Positions 26,326 to 35,426 of a DNA stretch of 64,000 nucleotides are shown here, piece by piece. A program made the translations under genes and the position numbers. Position 1 is the stretch's first letter, and every line of letters begins with the position of its first letter. The DNA is from Fidelibacterota bacterium (lineage in GTDB: Bacteria > Fidelibacterota > Marinisomatia > SCGC-AAA003-L08 > TS1B11): NCBI GenBank assembly GCA_020354025.1, contig CP070638.1, positions 186,001 to 250,000 on the forward strand, in the 5' to 3' direction. A model generated the notes under the pieces. It saw only the letters and a program-made list of their open reading frames with translations. It was not told the DNA's origin and searched no databases.

Positions 26326-26922
26326 ATGGACCAGCAAGTGATTTTCAAAGAGCACATCGAAGTGATTAAGGCCTTGATGGAGCAGCAGGCCGGGAATATC
26401 GAGCAGCTGGGCAAGAAGGCACTGGAAGTACTCCGGAACGGCGGCACAATATTCTTCTGCGGCAACGGAGGCAGCGCCGCCGACAGTCAGCATCTGGCTG
26501 CGGAACTGGTCGGCCGTTATGAGCGGGAGCGAGACGCCCTGCCCGCCGTAGCCTTGACGGTGGATACATCTGCTCTCACAGCCATCGGCAACGATTACGG
26601 CTTTGAGGATGTCTTCCATCGCCAACTGCTGGGCCTGGGCAAAGCCGGGGACCTGCTAGTGGCCATATCCACCTCCGGCAACAGTCCCAATGTCCTGAAA
26701 GCCGTGGAGACGGCTAGGCGGAAAGGCATTTTCACGGTCGCCCTGACTGGAAAGGGTGGCGGCAAGCTGGCAGCTGCCTGCGATCAGGCCATCCTCGTGC
26801 CTTCGAACCGGACCTCACGTATCCAGGAAGCTCATATAATCATCGGTCACATGATGTGCCAATTCGTCGAAGAGGGATTGTCGGACGGCTCGGCCGGCGG
26901 AACTTCGCAGGATCTACATTGA
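26326..26922 (+). CDS. gmhA: Phosphoheptose isomerase GmhA
   Basis: This 198-residue SIS-domain enzyme converts sedoheptulose 7-phosphate to D-glycero-D-manno-heptose 7-phosphate, the first step of LPS-core heptose synthesis. Diagnostic segments are [33 protein letters not shown] and a C-terminal [11 protein letters not shown]. The frame can also start at GTG 26317, which adds three residues. A good promoter lies immediately upstream. Its presence supports a Gram-negative envelope with heptose-containing LPS. No other heptose genes are nearby. Confidence 0.92.
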   Translation: MDQQVIFKEHIEVIKALMEQQAGNIEQLGKKALEVLRNGGTIFFCGNGGSAADSQHLAAELVGRYERERDALPAVALTVDTSALTAIGNDYGFEDVFHRQLLGLGKAGDLLVAISTSGNSPNVLKAVETARRKGIFTVALTGKGGGKLAAACDQAILVPSNRTSRIQEAHIIIGHMMCQFVEEGLSDGSAGGTSQDLH

Positions 26923-27019
26923 ACTTCTGGGGTAACACAGTCAAAAATCCTGCTGTGCTATAACGCGGAACCCCTCTTTCTCGAAACAGGAACTACGTAA
27001 AGGAAAGAAAAGAGATATC

Positions 27020-28369
27020 ATGCAGAACAGCGACAATAGCCCTAGGGATCGGAGCGTCACCCGGCGTGATTTTATCAGGACCTCAGCGGCGGTGACGCTG
27101 GCTGCGGCCGCAACGGGACCGGTGTCGATTTTTGCCGCCCGGGGAGATGAGCTGCGGGTTGGCCTGGTAGGTTGTGGTGGCCGGGGGACCGGCGCCGTCA
27201 CACAGGCACTTATGGCGACCAAAACACCGGTCAGGTTATGGGCCATGGGTGACCTGTTCCGCGATATGCTGGACAGCAGCTATAAGATGCTCAGCACCGG
27301 AGCCGAGGGCCGTTACGACCGCGTGGAATTCCCATCCCTCTCCAAGCAGATGGAGGTGCCCGAGAAGCGGAAGTTCGTTGGCTTTGACGCCTACAAAAAG
27401 GTTATCAACAGCGGTATCGATATCGTCATTCTCGCCACGACGCCCCATTACCGGCCGGAGCATTTCGAGTACGCCATAAGAAAGGGCAAGCACGTCTTTA
27501 TGGAAAAACCGGTAGCTGTCGACCCCGTCGGCATACGACGGATTATTGCCGCTGCCGAAGAGTCAAAGAAAAAGAAGTTGACGGTGATAGCCGGGACCCA
27601 GCGGCGGCACCAGAACCACTACCTGGAGATCATCCGGCGGGTCCATAAGGGCGACATAGGTGAGATCGTCGGCGGCCAGTGCTACTGGAACAGCGGCGCC
27701 ATGCTGGATTGGGGTCCCAGGAACAAGCCTGAATGGACCGAGATGGAGCGCCAGAACCGCCGCTGGTATTTCTACACCTGGCTCTGCGGGGACCATATCG
27801 CCGAGCAGCATGTCCACAATCTCGATGTCATGCTGTGGGCCATGGGTGAGCCTCCGGTCAAAGTAATGGGCATGGGCGGCCGTCAGTTCCGTACCGGCAA
27901 GGATTACGGCAATATCTGGGATCATTTCGCCGTGGAATACGAGTTCGCGAACGGTGCCCGGTTCTTGGGCATGTGCCGCCATAACGACGGCGCGAGCCAC
28001 CGCAACTCAGAGCGTCTGGTGGGCGTCAAGGGAACAACCTATACCGATGAGAGCAACGGCCTGATGCAGGGGGAAAATGCTTACAAATACGACGGACCCG
28101 CACTGAATCCCTATGTGCAGGAATGGGCCGATCTTATCAATAGCGTCCGCGACGGTAAGGGGCTGAACGAAGGGCGACAGGTGGCCGAGAGTACGCTAAC
28201 GGCCATTATGGGTCGCATGAGCGCCTATACCGGCCGTGAGCTCAGCTGGGACTGGGCCTTGAAAGCGTCCGAGCTGGACCTCTCCCCGCCCAAATACGAC
28301 CTGAGGTTGGATGCGGATAGCCTGCCGATGCGTCCGGTGGCAGTTCCCGGCAAGACGAAACTGATCTAG
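27020..28369 (+). CDS. Tat-exported Gfo/Idh/MocA-family oxidoreductase
   Basis: The 449-residue protein has a twin-arginine signal (SVTRRDFIRTSAAVTLAAAA). A Rossmann domain follows (LRVGLVGCGGRGTGAV), the catalytic-lysine motif EKPVAVDP and a C-terminal Gfo/Idh domain. Tat export suggests folding with the cofactor in the cytoplasm before reaching the periplasm. Exported members of this family act on sugars or glycosides. The two Na+/solute symporter genes follow in the same direction, so a role in preparing or sensing the transported substrate is plausible. The ATG is preceded by AAAGGAAAGAAAAGAG. Confidence 0.88.
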   Translation: MQNSDNSPRDRSVTRRDFIRTSAAVTLAAAATGPVSIFAARGDELRVGLVGCGGRGTGAVTQALMATKTPVRLWAMGDLFRDMLDSSYKMLSTGAEGRYDRVEFPSLSKQMEVPEKRKFVGFDAYKKVINSGIDIVILATTPHYRPEHFEYAIRKGKHVFMEKPVAVDPVGIRRIIAAAEESKKKKLTVIAGTQRRHQNHYLEIIRRVHKGDIGEIVGGQCYWNSGAMLDWGPRNKPEWTEMERQNRRWYFYTWLCGDHIAEQHVHNLDVMLWAMGEPPVKVMGMGGRQFRTGKDYGNIWDHFAVEYEFANGARFLGMCRHNDGASHRNSERLVGVKGTTYTDESNGLMQGENAYKYDGPALNPYVQEWADLINSVRDGKGLNEGRQVAESTLTAIMGRMSAYTGRELSWDWALKASELDLSPPKYDLRLDADSLPMRPVAVPGKTKLI

Positions 28370-28541
28370 TCTTGCTAGCGTTCCAGCAGATCTCCGGTCT
28401 TTGATAACGGGTCTGCGGGCTTGCTTGAAGCCGACTGCCCGGCCGTCAGCGAGGAGCAGGAAAACCATGCGGATACGCGTTCACGAGAATTACGGGAATT
28501 TGAGCAAAAGGCTCCTATAGATTAATTTACAGGAAGTTATC

Positions 28542-30128
28542 ATGGTACAATTCGTTTTCCTTGACTGGCTATGGATCGTTTTCTTTTTGGCCCTTATGAT
28601 CGGGTGTGGTGTCCTTTTCTACCGGCTGGGCAAACGCTCCGAGTCGGATTTCTTCCTGGCTGGTAGGGGATTGCCCTGGTGGCTGCCGGCTTCTTCGGTG
28701 TACGCTACCCACACCGCTACCGATACGCCTATGTGGATAACTGGTGTTATCTATCAACACGGTCTTGCGGGGATCTGGTACACATTCTTCTCGGCCTGGT
28801 GTGCCATCAGTGCCTTCGTGTCCACCAGGATTTTCCGGCGGTCGCTGGCTTACACCCAGGCCGAATGGCAGAGCCTGCGTTTCGGCGGCCTGGGCAGCGA
28901 GCTGCTCAGGGGTTGGCTGGCCGGCTGGCAGGTTTTCATGAATATGTTCATCTTGGGCTGGGTGGGGATCGCCATGGGAAAGGTGTGTAACTACATGTTT
29001 GACTGGCCGGTGTGGGTAGGTCTGATATGTTTCTCGTCCATCTGCGCCATCTATGTACTCTCCGCTGGCTATTGGGGCGTGATCATGGCCGATTTCCAGC
29101 AGGGGATCATCGCCTTTGCCGCCATCATTATCGTATCGGTATGGGGTGTCATCGCCGCGGGCGGTCCCCAAGCCATCGTAACCGGGCTGGCTGATCTGGG
29201 GCAGTCCTGGCGGCTCAATCCGTTCCACTTCTCCGGCTGGTTATCCGGGGATTTCCCTGGAGCTTGGTTTATTACCATGCTGGTCATCGCCCTCATTGGC
29301 GGCTTTGGGATGGGTACGTCCATCGACTGGTACGCTGAGGCCCAGCGTATCCAATCAGCCCGAACTGTGCGGGATGCTTCCTACTCCATATGGTGGGGCA
29401 CGGCCCTGGTGGTCGTGCGTAATTCCATCTGGGCCGCGGCCATATTGGGATTCTTCGTCCTGTTCCCGAACATACAGGAAGCCAGCGAGTACGAACTGGG
29501 CTGGTTCCGATTGGGACTCGATTTCCTGCCTGCAGGCCTGTTGGGCTTCTTTTTTGCCGCCATCTTGGCAATTCACCTCTCAACAATTTCCACTCACCTC
29601 AACCTGGGCGGTATGTACGCCACCCGGGACATCTATCACCATTACATCAATCCCGAAGCACCGGAGAAGCGGCTTATCTGGGTGGGGCGCTTCACTACCC
29701 TGCTGCTCCTTCTGGGTTCGTTTGTCTTCGGCCTGATGATGGAAGAGATTACCAAGTGGCTTATCTTCGCCCTCTGGATCATGGCGGCGGGGGTGTGGCT
29801 CCCCAACATCCTGCAGGTGATCTGGTGGCGGTTTAATGCCTGGGGCTATCTATCCGCCTGGATTGCGAATCTGGGCCTCTCGTGGCTGGTAGTGTGGGTC
29901 CTGCCTGCCTTCAGAGTTATTCCCGAGATGCCTGACTACCTACAGTTCTGGGCGCTTATGGTCCTCACTGCCCTGATCTATCTTCCGGTGACTTTCCTTA
30001 CCAGAACCGAGGATATGGATCATTTGGTAAAATATTATGTCATGTCCCGGCCTATCGGATTCTGGGGCCCGGTGCGCCGCGAGGCCGAGCGGCGGGGCCT
30101 ACTGGAACAGGTAACGCATATTGAATGA
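28542..30128 (+). CDS. Sodium/solute symporter (SSS family), copy 1
   Basis: This 528-residue inner-membrane protein has about 13 hydrophobic segments. It shows SSS-family features: an N-terminal TM ending FYRLGKRSESDFFLAGRGLPWW, a helix with VYATHTATDTPMW, and a long series of glycine/tryptophan-rich helices. The substrate cannot be assigned. It is followed by a near-identical-length paralogue with no gaps in alignment by eye, so the pair is a tandem duplication. Position after a Gfo/Idh gene suggests a sugar or polyol. Confidence 0.9.
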   Translation: MVQFVFLDWLWIVFFLALMIGCGVLFYRLGKRSESDFFLAGRGLPWWLPASSVYATHTATDTPMWITGVIYQHGLAGIWYTFFSAWCAISAFVSTRIFRRSLAYTQAEWQSLRFGGLGSELLRGWLAGWQVFMNMFILGWVGIAMGKVCNYMFDWPVWVGLICFSSICAIYVLSAGYWGVIMADFQQGIIAFAAIIIVSVWGVIAAGGPQAIVTGLADLGQSWRLNPFHFSGWLSGDFPGAWFITMLVIALIGGFGMGTSIDWYAEAQRIQSARTVRDASYSIWWGTALVVVRNSIWAAAILGFFVLFPNIQEASEYELGWFRLGLDFLPAGLLGFFFAAILAIHLSTISTHLNLGGMYATRDIYHHYINPEAPEKRLIWVGRFTTLLLLLGSFVFGLMMEEITKWLIFALWIMAAGVWLPNILQVIWWRFNAWGYLSAWIANLGLSWLVVWVLPAFRVIPEMPDYLQFWALMVLTALIYLPVTFLTRTEDMDHLVKYYVMSRPIGFWGPVRREAERRGLLEQVTHIE

Positions 30129-30230
30129 GCGGAATCTAAGTGAATGTGAGACTATGACGGGAAAAAACATGAAGGGGCGAAGAGGCGACTAGATGGATCG
30201 TCCAGTGGGAATACCGGTGGAGACAGGTAC

Positions 30231-30245
30231 AAGGAGGTAGCCCTG
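30231..30245 (+). promoter_or_regulatory. Strong ribosome site in front of a CTG start
   Basis: AAGGAGG (30231-30237) stands five bases before CTG at 30243-30245. The codon occupies the exact place of the ATG in the upstream paralogue, where ATG-GTACAATTC corresponds to CTG-GTACAATTC. This decides the start of the second symporter. Confidence 0.75.
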
Positions 30246-31829
30246 GTACAATTCGTCTTCCTTGATTGGCTATGGATCGTCCTCTTCCTGGTCCTGATGA
30301 TCGGATGCGGTATCCTTTTCTACCGGCTGGGCAAACGCTCCGAGTCGGACTTCTTCCTGGCTGGCCGAGGGCTACCCTGGTGGCTGCCGGCTTCTTCGGT
30401 GTATGCCACCCACACCGCGGTGGATACACCCATGTGGGTGACCGGCGTCATCTACAAGCACGGCCTGACGGGAATCTGGTACACCTTTTTCTCGGCCTGG
30501 TGCGCCATCAGTGCCTTTGTCTCGACCAGGATTTTCCGCCGTTCGCTGGCGTATACCCAGGCGGAGTGGCAGAGCATCCGCTTCTCCGGACTGGGTAGCG
30601 AGCTGCTGCGTGGTTGGATGACCGGCTGGCAGCTGTTCATGACCATGTTCAACATGGGCTGGGTGGGGATCGCCATGGGTATGATCTGCAACTACCTCTT
30701 CGGTTGGCCCAACTGGATGGGACTGGTGATTTTCTCATCTGTCTGCGCGATATACGTACTGACGGCTGGCTACTGGGGAGTAGTCATGGCCGACTTCCAG
30801 CAGGGGATCGTTGCCTTCTCAGCGATATTGATCGTCTCGGTCTGGGGTGTGGTGGCCGCTGGTGGCCCCCATGAAATCGCCCTGAAGCTGGATGTCATGG
30901 GCCAGTCCTGGAGGCTGAATCCTTTCCATTTCAGCGGCTGGTTCTCCGGAGACTTCCCAGTCGCCTGGTTCCTGACGATGATGGTTATCGCCCTGGTGGG
31001 TGGATTCGGTATGGGTACCTCCATCGACTGGTACCTGGAAGCCCAGCGCATCCAGTCTGCCCGCTCGGTGCGGGATGCTTCGTATTCCATCTGGTGGGGA
31101 ACCGCCTTGGTGGTCATCCGCAATTCGATCTGGGCCGCCGCCGTGCTGGCGTTCTTCGTGATGTTCCCGAATATCAAGGAAACCAGCGAATACGAGCTGG
31201 GTTGGTTCCGGCTGGGATTTGACTATCTGCCGATCGGCATGTTGGGATTCTTCTTTGCGGCCATCCTGGCTATTCACTTGTCCACGGTATCCAGTGTGTT
31301 GAACCTGGGCTCAATGTACGCTACCCGGGATTTGTACCATCACTATATCAATCCCAATGCCTCTCAGAAAAAGCTGGTTGGGATCGGGCGTCTTTCGACT
31401 ATCCTGATTCTGTTGGGATCCTTCCTGCTAGGCCTGATGATGGAGGAGATCACCAAGTGGCTCATTTTCGCCCTCTGGATCATGGTAGCTGGAGTATGGC
31501 TGCCCAACATCCTGCAGGTGGTCTGGTGGCGGTTCAACGCCTGGGGCTATCTCTCTGCCTGGATCGCCAATCTGGGACTTTCTTGGCTGGTGGTCTGGAT
31601 ATTACCGGCATTCGGGGTCATCCCCGCATTACCCGATTACCTACAGTTCTGGGCGCTGATGGTCCTGACGGCGCTCATCTACATACCGGTAACTTTCATC
31701 ACCCGGCCGGAGAGTATGGATGATCTGGTGAAGTACTACGTCATGTCCCGTCCCCTAGGGGTATGGGGGCCGGTGCGCCGGGAGGCTGAGCGGCAAGGTC
31801 TACTGGAACAGGTGGTCGGAATCGAGTAG
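30243..31829 (+). CDS. Sodium/solute symporter (SSS family), copy 2, CTG start
   Basis: The 528-residue paralogue of the preceding symporter is the same length and very similar throughout. The first ATG (30297) would remove 18 residues, including half of the first membrane helix. From CTG 30243 the protein starts VQFVFLDWLWIV exactly as copy 1 does, and a perfect AAGGAGG precedes it. A CTG initiation codon is therefore inferred. Differences between copies cluster in helices and loops around residues 140-215, which may reflect different substrates or partner binding. Three small membrane-protein genes follow. Confidence 0.88.
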   Translation: MVQFVFLDWLWIVLFLVLMIGCGILFYRLGKRSESDFFLAGRGLPWWLPASSVYATHTAVDTPMWVTGVIYKHGLTGIWYTFFSAWCAISAFVSTRIFRRSLAYTQAEWQSIRFSGLGSELLRGWMTGWQLFMTMFNMGWVGIAMGMICNYLFGWPNWMGLVIFSSVCAIYVLTAGYWGVVMADFQQGIVAFSAILIVSVWGVVAAGGPHEIALKLDVMGQSWRLNPFHFSGWFSGDFPVAWFLTMMVIALVGGFGMGTSIDWYLEAQRIQSARSVRDASYSIWWGTALVVIRNSIWAAAVLAFFVMFPNIKETSEYELGWFRLGFDYLPIGMLGFFFAAILAIHLSTVSSVLNLGSMYATRDLYHHYINPNASQKKLVGIGRLSTILILLGSFLLGLMMEEITKWLIFALWIMVAGVWLPNILQVVWWRFNAWGYLSAWIANLGLSWLVVWILPAFGVIPALPDYLQFWALMVLTALIYIPVTFITRPESMDDLVKYYVMSRPLGVWGPVRREAERQGLLEQVVGIE

Positions 31830-31883
31830 ACGATGCTGCATTGAGGAATAATAATTGAAAAGTAAGAATCGAGGAGGCGTAAA

Positions 31884-32180
31884 ATGGCTTTGATCCGTAG
31901 GAAATGGACCCCCGCCGCCGCGGATGAGTGGACTAGGGAGGATTGGATCACGATTGTGCTTTCCCCTCTGGCTTACATCACGTTGGCTATCGGGGTAGCT
32001 CTTAGCATATTTCTGCTTAAAATAGGATTCATCGTCCTTGGGGCGGGGGTGGTGCTGACGGCCTTGATGCACTGGGTCATCGATCCCAAATTGAAGACCA
32101 TTTCTGAAGACTACGAGAAGAAACAGAAGGATTATCTGGAAGAACTGGAAAAGATTATCCGCTGGGAGGAGATAAAATGA
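31884..32180 (+). CDS. Small two-helix membrane protein of the symporter module
   Basis: The 98-residue protein begins with a soluble segment rich in Trp and charge (RRKWTPAAADEWTREDW), then two closely spaced membrane helices (about residues 22-45 and 47-65). A charged helical tail (SEDYEKKQKDYLEELEKII) follows. An excellent GAGGAGG precedes the ATG by six bases. It follows symporter copy 2 after 54 bases and its stop overlaps the next start (ATGA). I do not recognise the family. By position it resembles small accessory subunits of other SSS transporters (DUF485- or DUF4212-type), but the sequence shows no clear match. Confidence 0.75.
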   Translation: MALIRRKWTPAAADEWTREDWITIVLSPLAYITLAIGVALSIFLLKIGFIVLGAGVVLTALMHWVIDPKLKTISEDYEKKQKDYLEELEKIIRWEEIK

Positions 32181-32311
32181 ACGAAGGATTTGGTGTTGTT
32201 ATTGGGATGACTATTGCCTATGTGGCGTCCTTCACGGGGCTGATTTTCGCATGGATCCACTACCGGAAGCGCAAGGCGGGGGACGCGCCGACATCTGAGC
32301 AGAGGAGGTGA
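32177..32311 (+). CDS. 44-residue single-helix membrane protein
   Basis: This small gene begins with an ATGA overlap on the previous gene and is preceded by GGAGGAG at five bases. The product has one membrane helix (about residues 6-27, VVIGMTIAYVASFTGLIFAW) followed by a basic cytoplasmic tail (HYRKRKAG). Coupled translation and a strong ribosome site argue that it is real despite its size. Family unknown; probably a subunit or regulator of the adjacent symporters. Confidence 0.7.
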   Translation: MNEGFGVVIGMTIAYVASFTGLIFAWIHYRKRKAGDAPTSEQRR

Positions 32312-32313
32312 TC

Positions 32314-32445
32314 ATGACCGTTCTGCTCGCTCAGTCCACACGCATCGGTGCGCCCTTTCTGGGAGTGATCATTCCCCTCCTGGTCCTAGCCGTTTCATTT
32401 ACAGTGACTTGGCTTCTCTACCGGCATTTTTCAAAACGGCTGTAA
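32314..32445 (+). CDS. 43-residue single-helix membrane protein
   Basis: The ATG at 32314 is two bases after the previous stop codon and follows AGGAGG. The product has a short polar start (AQSTRIGAP), one long hydrophobic helix (about residues 15-37) and a basic end (YRHFSKRL), giving an outside-N, inside-C prediction. Together with the two preceding genes it forms a compact three-gene set of small membrane proteins behind the symporter pair. Family unknown. Confidence 0.7.
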   Translation: MTVLLAQSTRIGAPFLGVIIPLLVLAVSFTVTWLLYRHFSKRL

Positions 32446-32687
32446 ATCCGCCTCAACATCGTGGGAGCCGACCTGATCCGGCCGGTCGCTGAAGACGTGA
32501 CCACAGCTATCTGCTCGGTCCTGCTCAAGGCCGAAAAGACCCGGCCGCAGACCTGTTGTACTGAAAATATTGGCACTTTCCGTGGAGCTTATTGCGTCTA
32601 TACAAAGCGTTTACCGGGGAGGTGATAACAAGAGCTATCCCTTATTGTTGGGAGCTCCCCTAAAGAAAAGTCTGTAAGGTAGGTCCC

Positions 32688-32710
32688 AGAGCCCAATTGT
32701 GGCTTTTTTA
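32688..32710 (+). terminator. Short hairpin with T-tract before the PhoD-like gene
   Basis: AGAGCC (32688-32693) pairs with GGCTTT (32701-32706, one G-T pair) around a 7-base loop, followed by T residues to 32709. It is a weak but plausible intrinsic terminator for the symporter module. The rest of the 32446-32736 gap holds a 54-codon frame without a ribosome site and a GGGAGCTCCC palindrome at 32650-32659. Confidence 0.4.
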
Positions 32711-32736
32711 CAAATTCTTGTCTGAGGAGTGTAAGT

Positions 32737-35337
32737 ATGCTTCGTCATAGTTCAGTAATTAGGTTGTTTAGAGTTAGCATGTTCCTGCGGCTGTTATGCT
32801 CATCGGCTGTAATGGGCCAGGCTTTCCAGAGTGCCTGGCCGGAGGATGCTGGGCGGGTGTGGGTTGGGCCGGAGTACTGGGCCAATCGGCTGCAGGACTG
32901 GCGCATCGCGGCAGGCCGGCTGGAGTGCGTAACCGGAGAGGAAAATCTCCCCATGCGGACGGTGCACCTGCTCACCAGGCAGCTGGCACCAGGAGAAGGT
33001 GACCTGGTGATGAGCGTACGCATCGGCCTGATAGAGAGAAGCGGAAAGGTCTCGTCTCAGAGCGCTGCTGGCTTTCTCATCGGCGTCGGTGGCGAGCTGG
33101 ACTATCGCGCCGCCGCACTGGCGCATCATAGCCCCGGGCCGGACGGCGGACTGTTTACCGCCGTTGACGGTAGCGGAGCGGTGTTTATTCGCGACTTCAG
33201 CCAGGTACCCACCGACGATCAGGTACCCAGGGACCTGGCTCGCCAATCTAAGGGAGTCGGTTTACCCAAGGAAATAGAGCTGCGGCTTGCAGTGAAGCCA
33301 ACCGGTGGGACGCACACTCTGACTCTCTCTAGCCACAATCCAAAGAGCGGGAAGCGGCTCGGTGAGGTTACCCTCAAAAATATTAAACCGGGGCGGTTGG
33401 TCGGCAATCTGGCGCTGGTGTCGCATCCGGGTACGGGTGACCATCTCGGGCGGTTCTGGTTCCGCGAATGGCAGGTCTCCGGCACCAAAGTTGCCGCGAA
33501 TGATGACCGCCTGTGCGGTCCGATCCTTTGTACACAATATACTGTGCAGGAGAATAACCTCAAGCTGACCGCCCAGCTGATGCCCCTCGGTGACAGCGAT
33601 AACTCCACCGTGTCACTGCAGGTCATGAAGGACGGGGAGTGGCAAACGGTGGCTGTGACCAAGATCGTCGTACCGGGCTATACCGCGCCCTTCCGCGTGG
33701 ACCGCTGGGACAGCACCAGGGATATCCCCTACCTTGTGGTATATGATCTGCGGCTGGGGGACAACCAGTACCGGCGGTACACCTGGCCCGGGACGGTGCA
33801 GCATGATCCGGTAGAGAAGGCAGAGATCGTCGTAGCGGCCTTTACTGGCAACCACAACTTGAAGAGGGGGGTTGAATCGGGTAGTTTTTCATGGACGCCG
33901 GGGAGTGTCTGGTTTCCCCACAACGACATCGTCAGGTACGTGTCCTTGCACCAGCCGGACCTGCTGTTTTTCAGCGGTGACCAGGTCTACGAGAGTTCTA
34001 GCCCGACCCGGCCTGACCGCGCCAACATTAAGCTGGATTACCTCTACAAGTGGTACTTGTGGTGCTGGGCGTTCCGTGACATAGCCCGGGACATACCGTG
34101 CGTCTCTATTCCCGATGACCATGACGTCTACCAGGGTAATCTATGGGGTGCCGGGGGCCGAAAGATCGATCAGGATAACCGCGGCGGCTACGTCTATTCC
34201 GCCGAATTCGTCAAGATGGTGGAACGGACCCAGACCAGCCACCTGCCCGACCCTTACGACCCGACGCCGATAGACCAGGGCATCGGGGTGTATTATACCG
34301 ACCTCAACGTGGGCCGGGTTAGCTTCGCCGTCCTTGAGGACCGTAAGTTCAAGTCGGGGTGTAACGGGCTGGTTCCACCGACCAAATCGGGGCGGCCCGA
34401 CCATGTGATCGACCCGGACTTCGATCCGAAGACCGCTGATGTGCCGGGGGCCAGGCTGCTGGGTGACCGCCAGCTGGCATTCCTGACAAACTGGGCCGCC
34501 GACTGGCGTAATACCGACATGAAGGCAGCGCTGTCCCAGACTGTCTTTGCTGGCGTTGCGTCCCTCCATGGTGCCGAACTGTTCCGTCTGGTAGCTGACT
34601 TGGATTGCAATGGTTGGCCTCAGACCGGACGCAACCGGGCACTGCATGAACTGCGCCGGGGATTTGCGTTCATGATCGGCGGCGACCAGCACCTCGCCAC
34701 CATCGTTCATCACGGTATTGATGACTGGAACGATGCCGGCTGGTCCTTTGCCGTCCCGTCCATCGCCAACTTTTATCCCCGGGCTTGGGTGCCGCTGGAG
34801 TCTGGCGGGAATCACCAGCCGGGTATGCCCAACTATACCGGCGAATTCTTGGACGGGCTTGGGAACCACGTCACCGTATGGGCGGCCACCAATCCGGGAG
34901 AATCGACGGGCAGGAAACCAGCCGCTCTGCATGATAAAATGCCCGGCTATGGCATTGTCAGGTTCAACAAGACCGAACGCACGATAACCATTGAATGCTG
35001 GCCACGCTATGCCGATCCGTCAAGTCCTAGTGAGCAGTACCTGGGCTGGCCGAAGATGATCAGCCAGTTGGACAACTACGGCCGCCGGGCGGTGGCATAT
35101 CTACCAACTGTCAAGGCCAGCGGCATGGCTGATCCGGTGCTCCAGGTAATTGATGAAGCCGATGGTGAGATCGTTTACACCCTGCGCATTAAGGGCTCAT
35201 CTTTCCGACCCAAGGTGTTCAGGGAAGGTCTCTACACACTAAGGATCGGTGAGCCGGGCACTGAGAAAATGAAGACCTTGACAGGTATACAATCCCTGGC
35301 ACCGGAGAAAAGCCGGACGATTAGGGTGAGGTTCTGA
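32737..35337 (+). CDS. PhoD-like metallophosphatase, exported
   Basis: The 866-residue protein has an N-terminal hydrophobic signal (about residues 9-29), then an unassigned beta-rich region to about residue 340. The PhoD/metallophosphatase domain follows with FFSGDQVYES (about residue 412), IPDDHDVYQGN (about 458) and GGDQHLATIVHHG (about 646). PhoD-type enzymes hydrolyse phosphodiesters such as teichoic or nucleic acids and phosphate esters outside the cell. The protein is much longer than Bacillus PhoD because of the N-terminal extension and a C-terminal beta domain. The next gene starts within about 90 bases. Confidence 0.85.
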   Translation: MLRHSSVIRLFRVSMFLRLLCSSAVMGQAFQSAWPEDAGRVWVGPEYWANRLQDWRIAAGRLECVTGEENLPMRTVHLLTRQLAPGEGDLVMSVRIGLIERSGKVSSQSAAGFLIGVGGELDYRAAALAHHSPGPDGGLFTAVDGSGAVFIRDFSQVPTDDQVPRDLARQSKGVGLPKEIELRLAVKPTGGTHTLTLSSHNPKSGKRLGEVTLKNIKPGRLVGNLALVSHPGTGDHLGRFWFREWQVSGTKVAANDDRLCGPILCTQYTVQENNLKLTAQLMPLGDSDNSTVSLQVMKDGEWQTVAVTKIVVPGYTAPFRVDRWDSTRDIPYLVVYDLRLGDNQYRRYTWPGTVQHDPVEKAEIVVAAFTGNHNLKRGVESGSFSWTPGSVWFPHNDIVRYVSLHQPDLLFFSGDQVYESSSPTRPDRANIKLDYLYKWYLWCWAFRDIARDIPCVSIPDDHDVYQGNLWGAGGRKIDQDNRGGYVYSAEFVKMVERTQTSHLPDPYDPTPIDQGIGVYYTDLNVGRVSFAVLEDRKFKSGCNGLVPPTKSGRPDHVIDPDFDPKTADVPGARLLGDRQLAFLTNWAADWRNTDMKAALSQTVFAGVASLHGAELFRLVADLDCNGWPQTGRNRALHELRRGFAFMIGGDQHLATIVHHGIDDWNDAGWSFAVPSIANFYPRAWVPLESGGNHQPGMPNYTGEFLDGLGNHVTVWAATNPGESTGRKPAALHDKMPGYGIVRFNKTERTITIECWPRYADPSSPSEQYLGWPKMISQLDNYGRRAVAYLPTVKASGMADPVLQVIDEADGEIVYTLRIKGSSFRPKVFREGLYTLRIGEPGTEKMKTLTGIQSLAPEKSRTIRVRF

Positions 35338-35426
35338 TATGGGACTTTGTTTTGAAAAGCTGTGATTTTTATAACCGATGGGGCGTGCCTGCGTTTTCAA
35401 CCAGGCTTGGGGATTTAAGGCGCAGG

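Noticed and set aside
32461-32625. 54-codon frame starting GTG (VGADLIRPVAEDVTT...)
   Set aside because: No Shine-Dalgarno sequence and no recognisable family. It follows the last small membrane protein but lacks the strong ribosome sites seen there.
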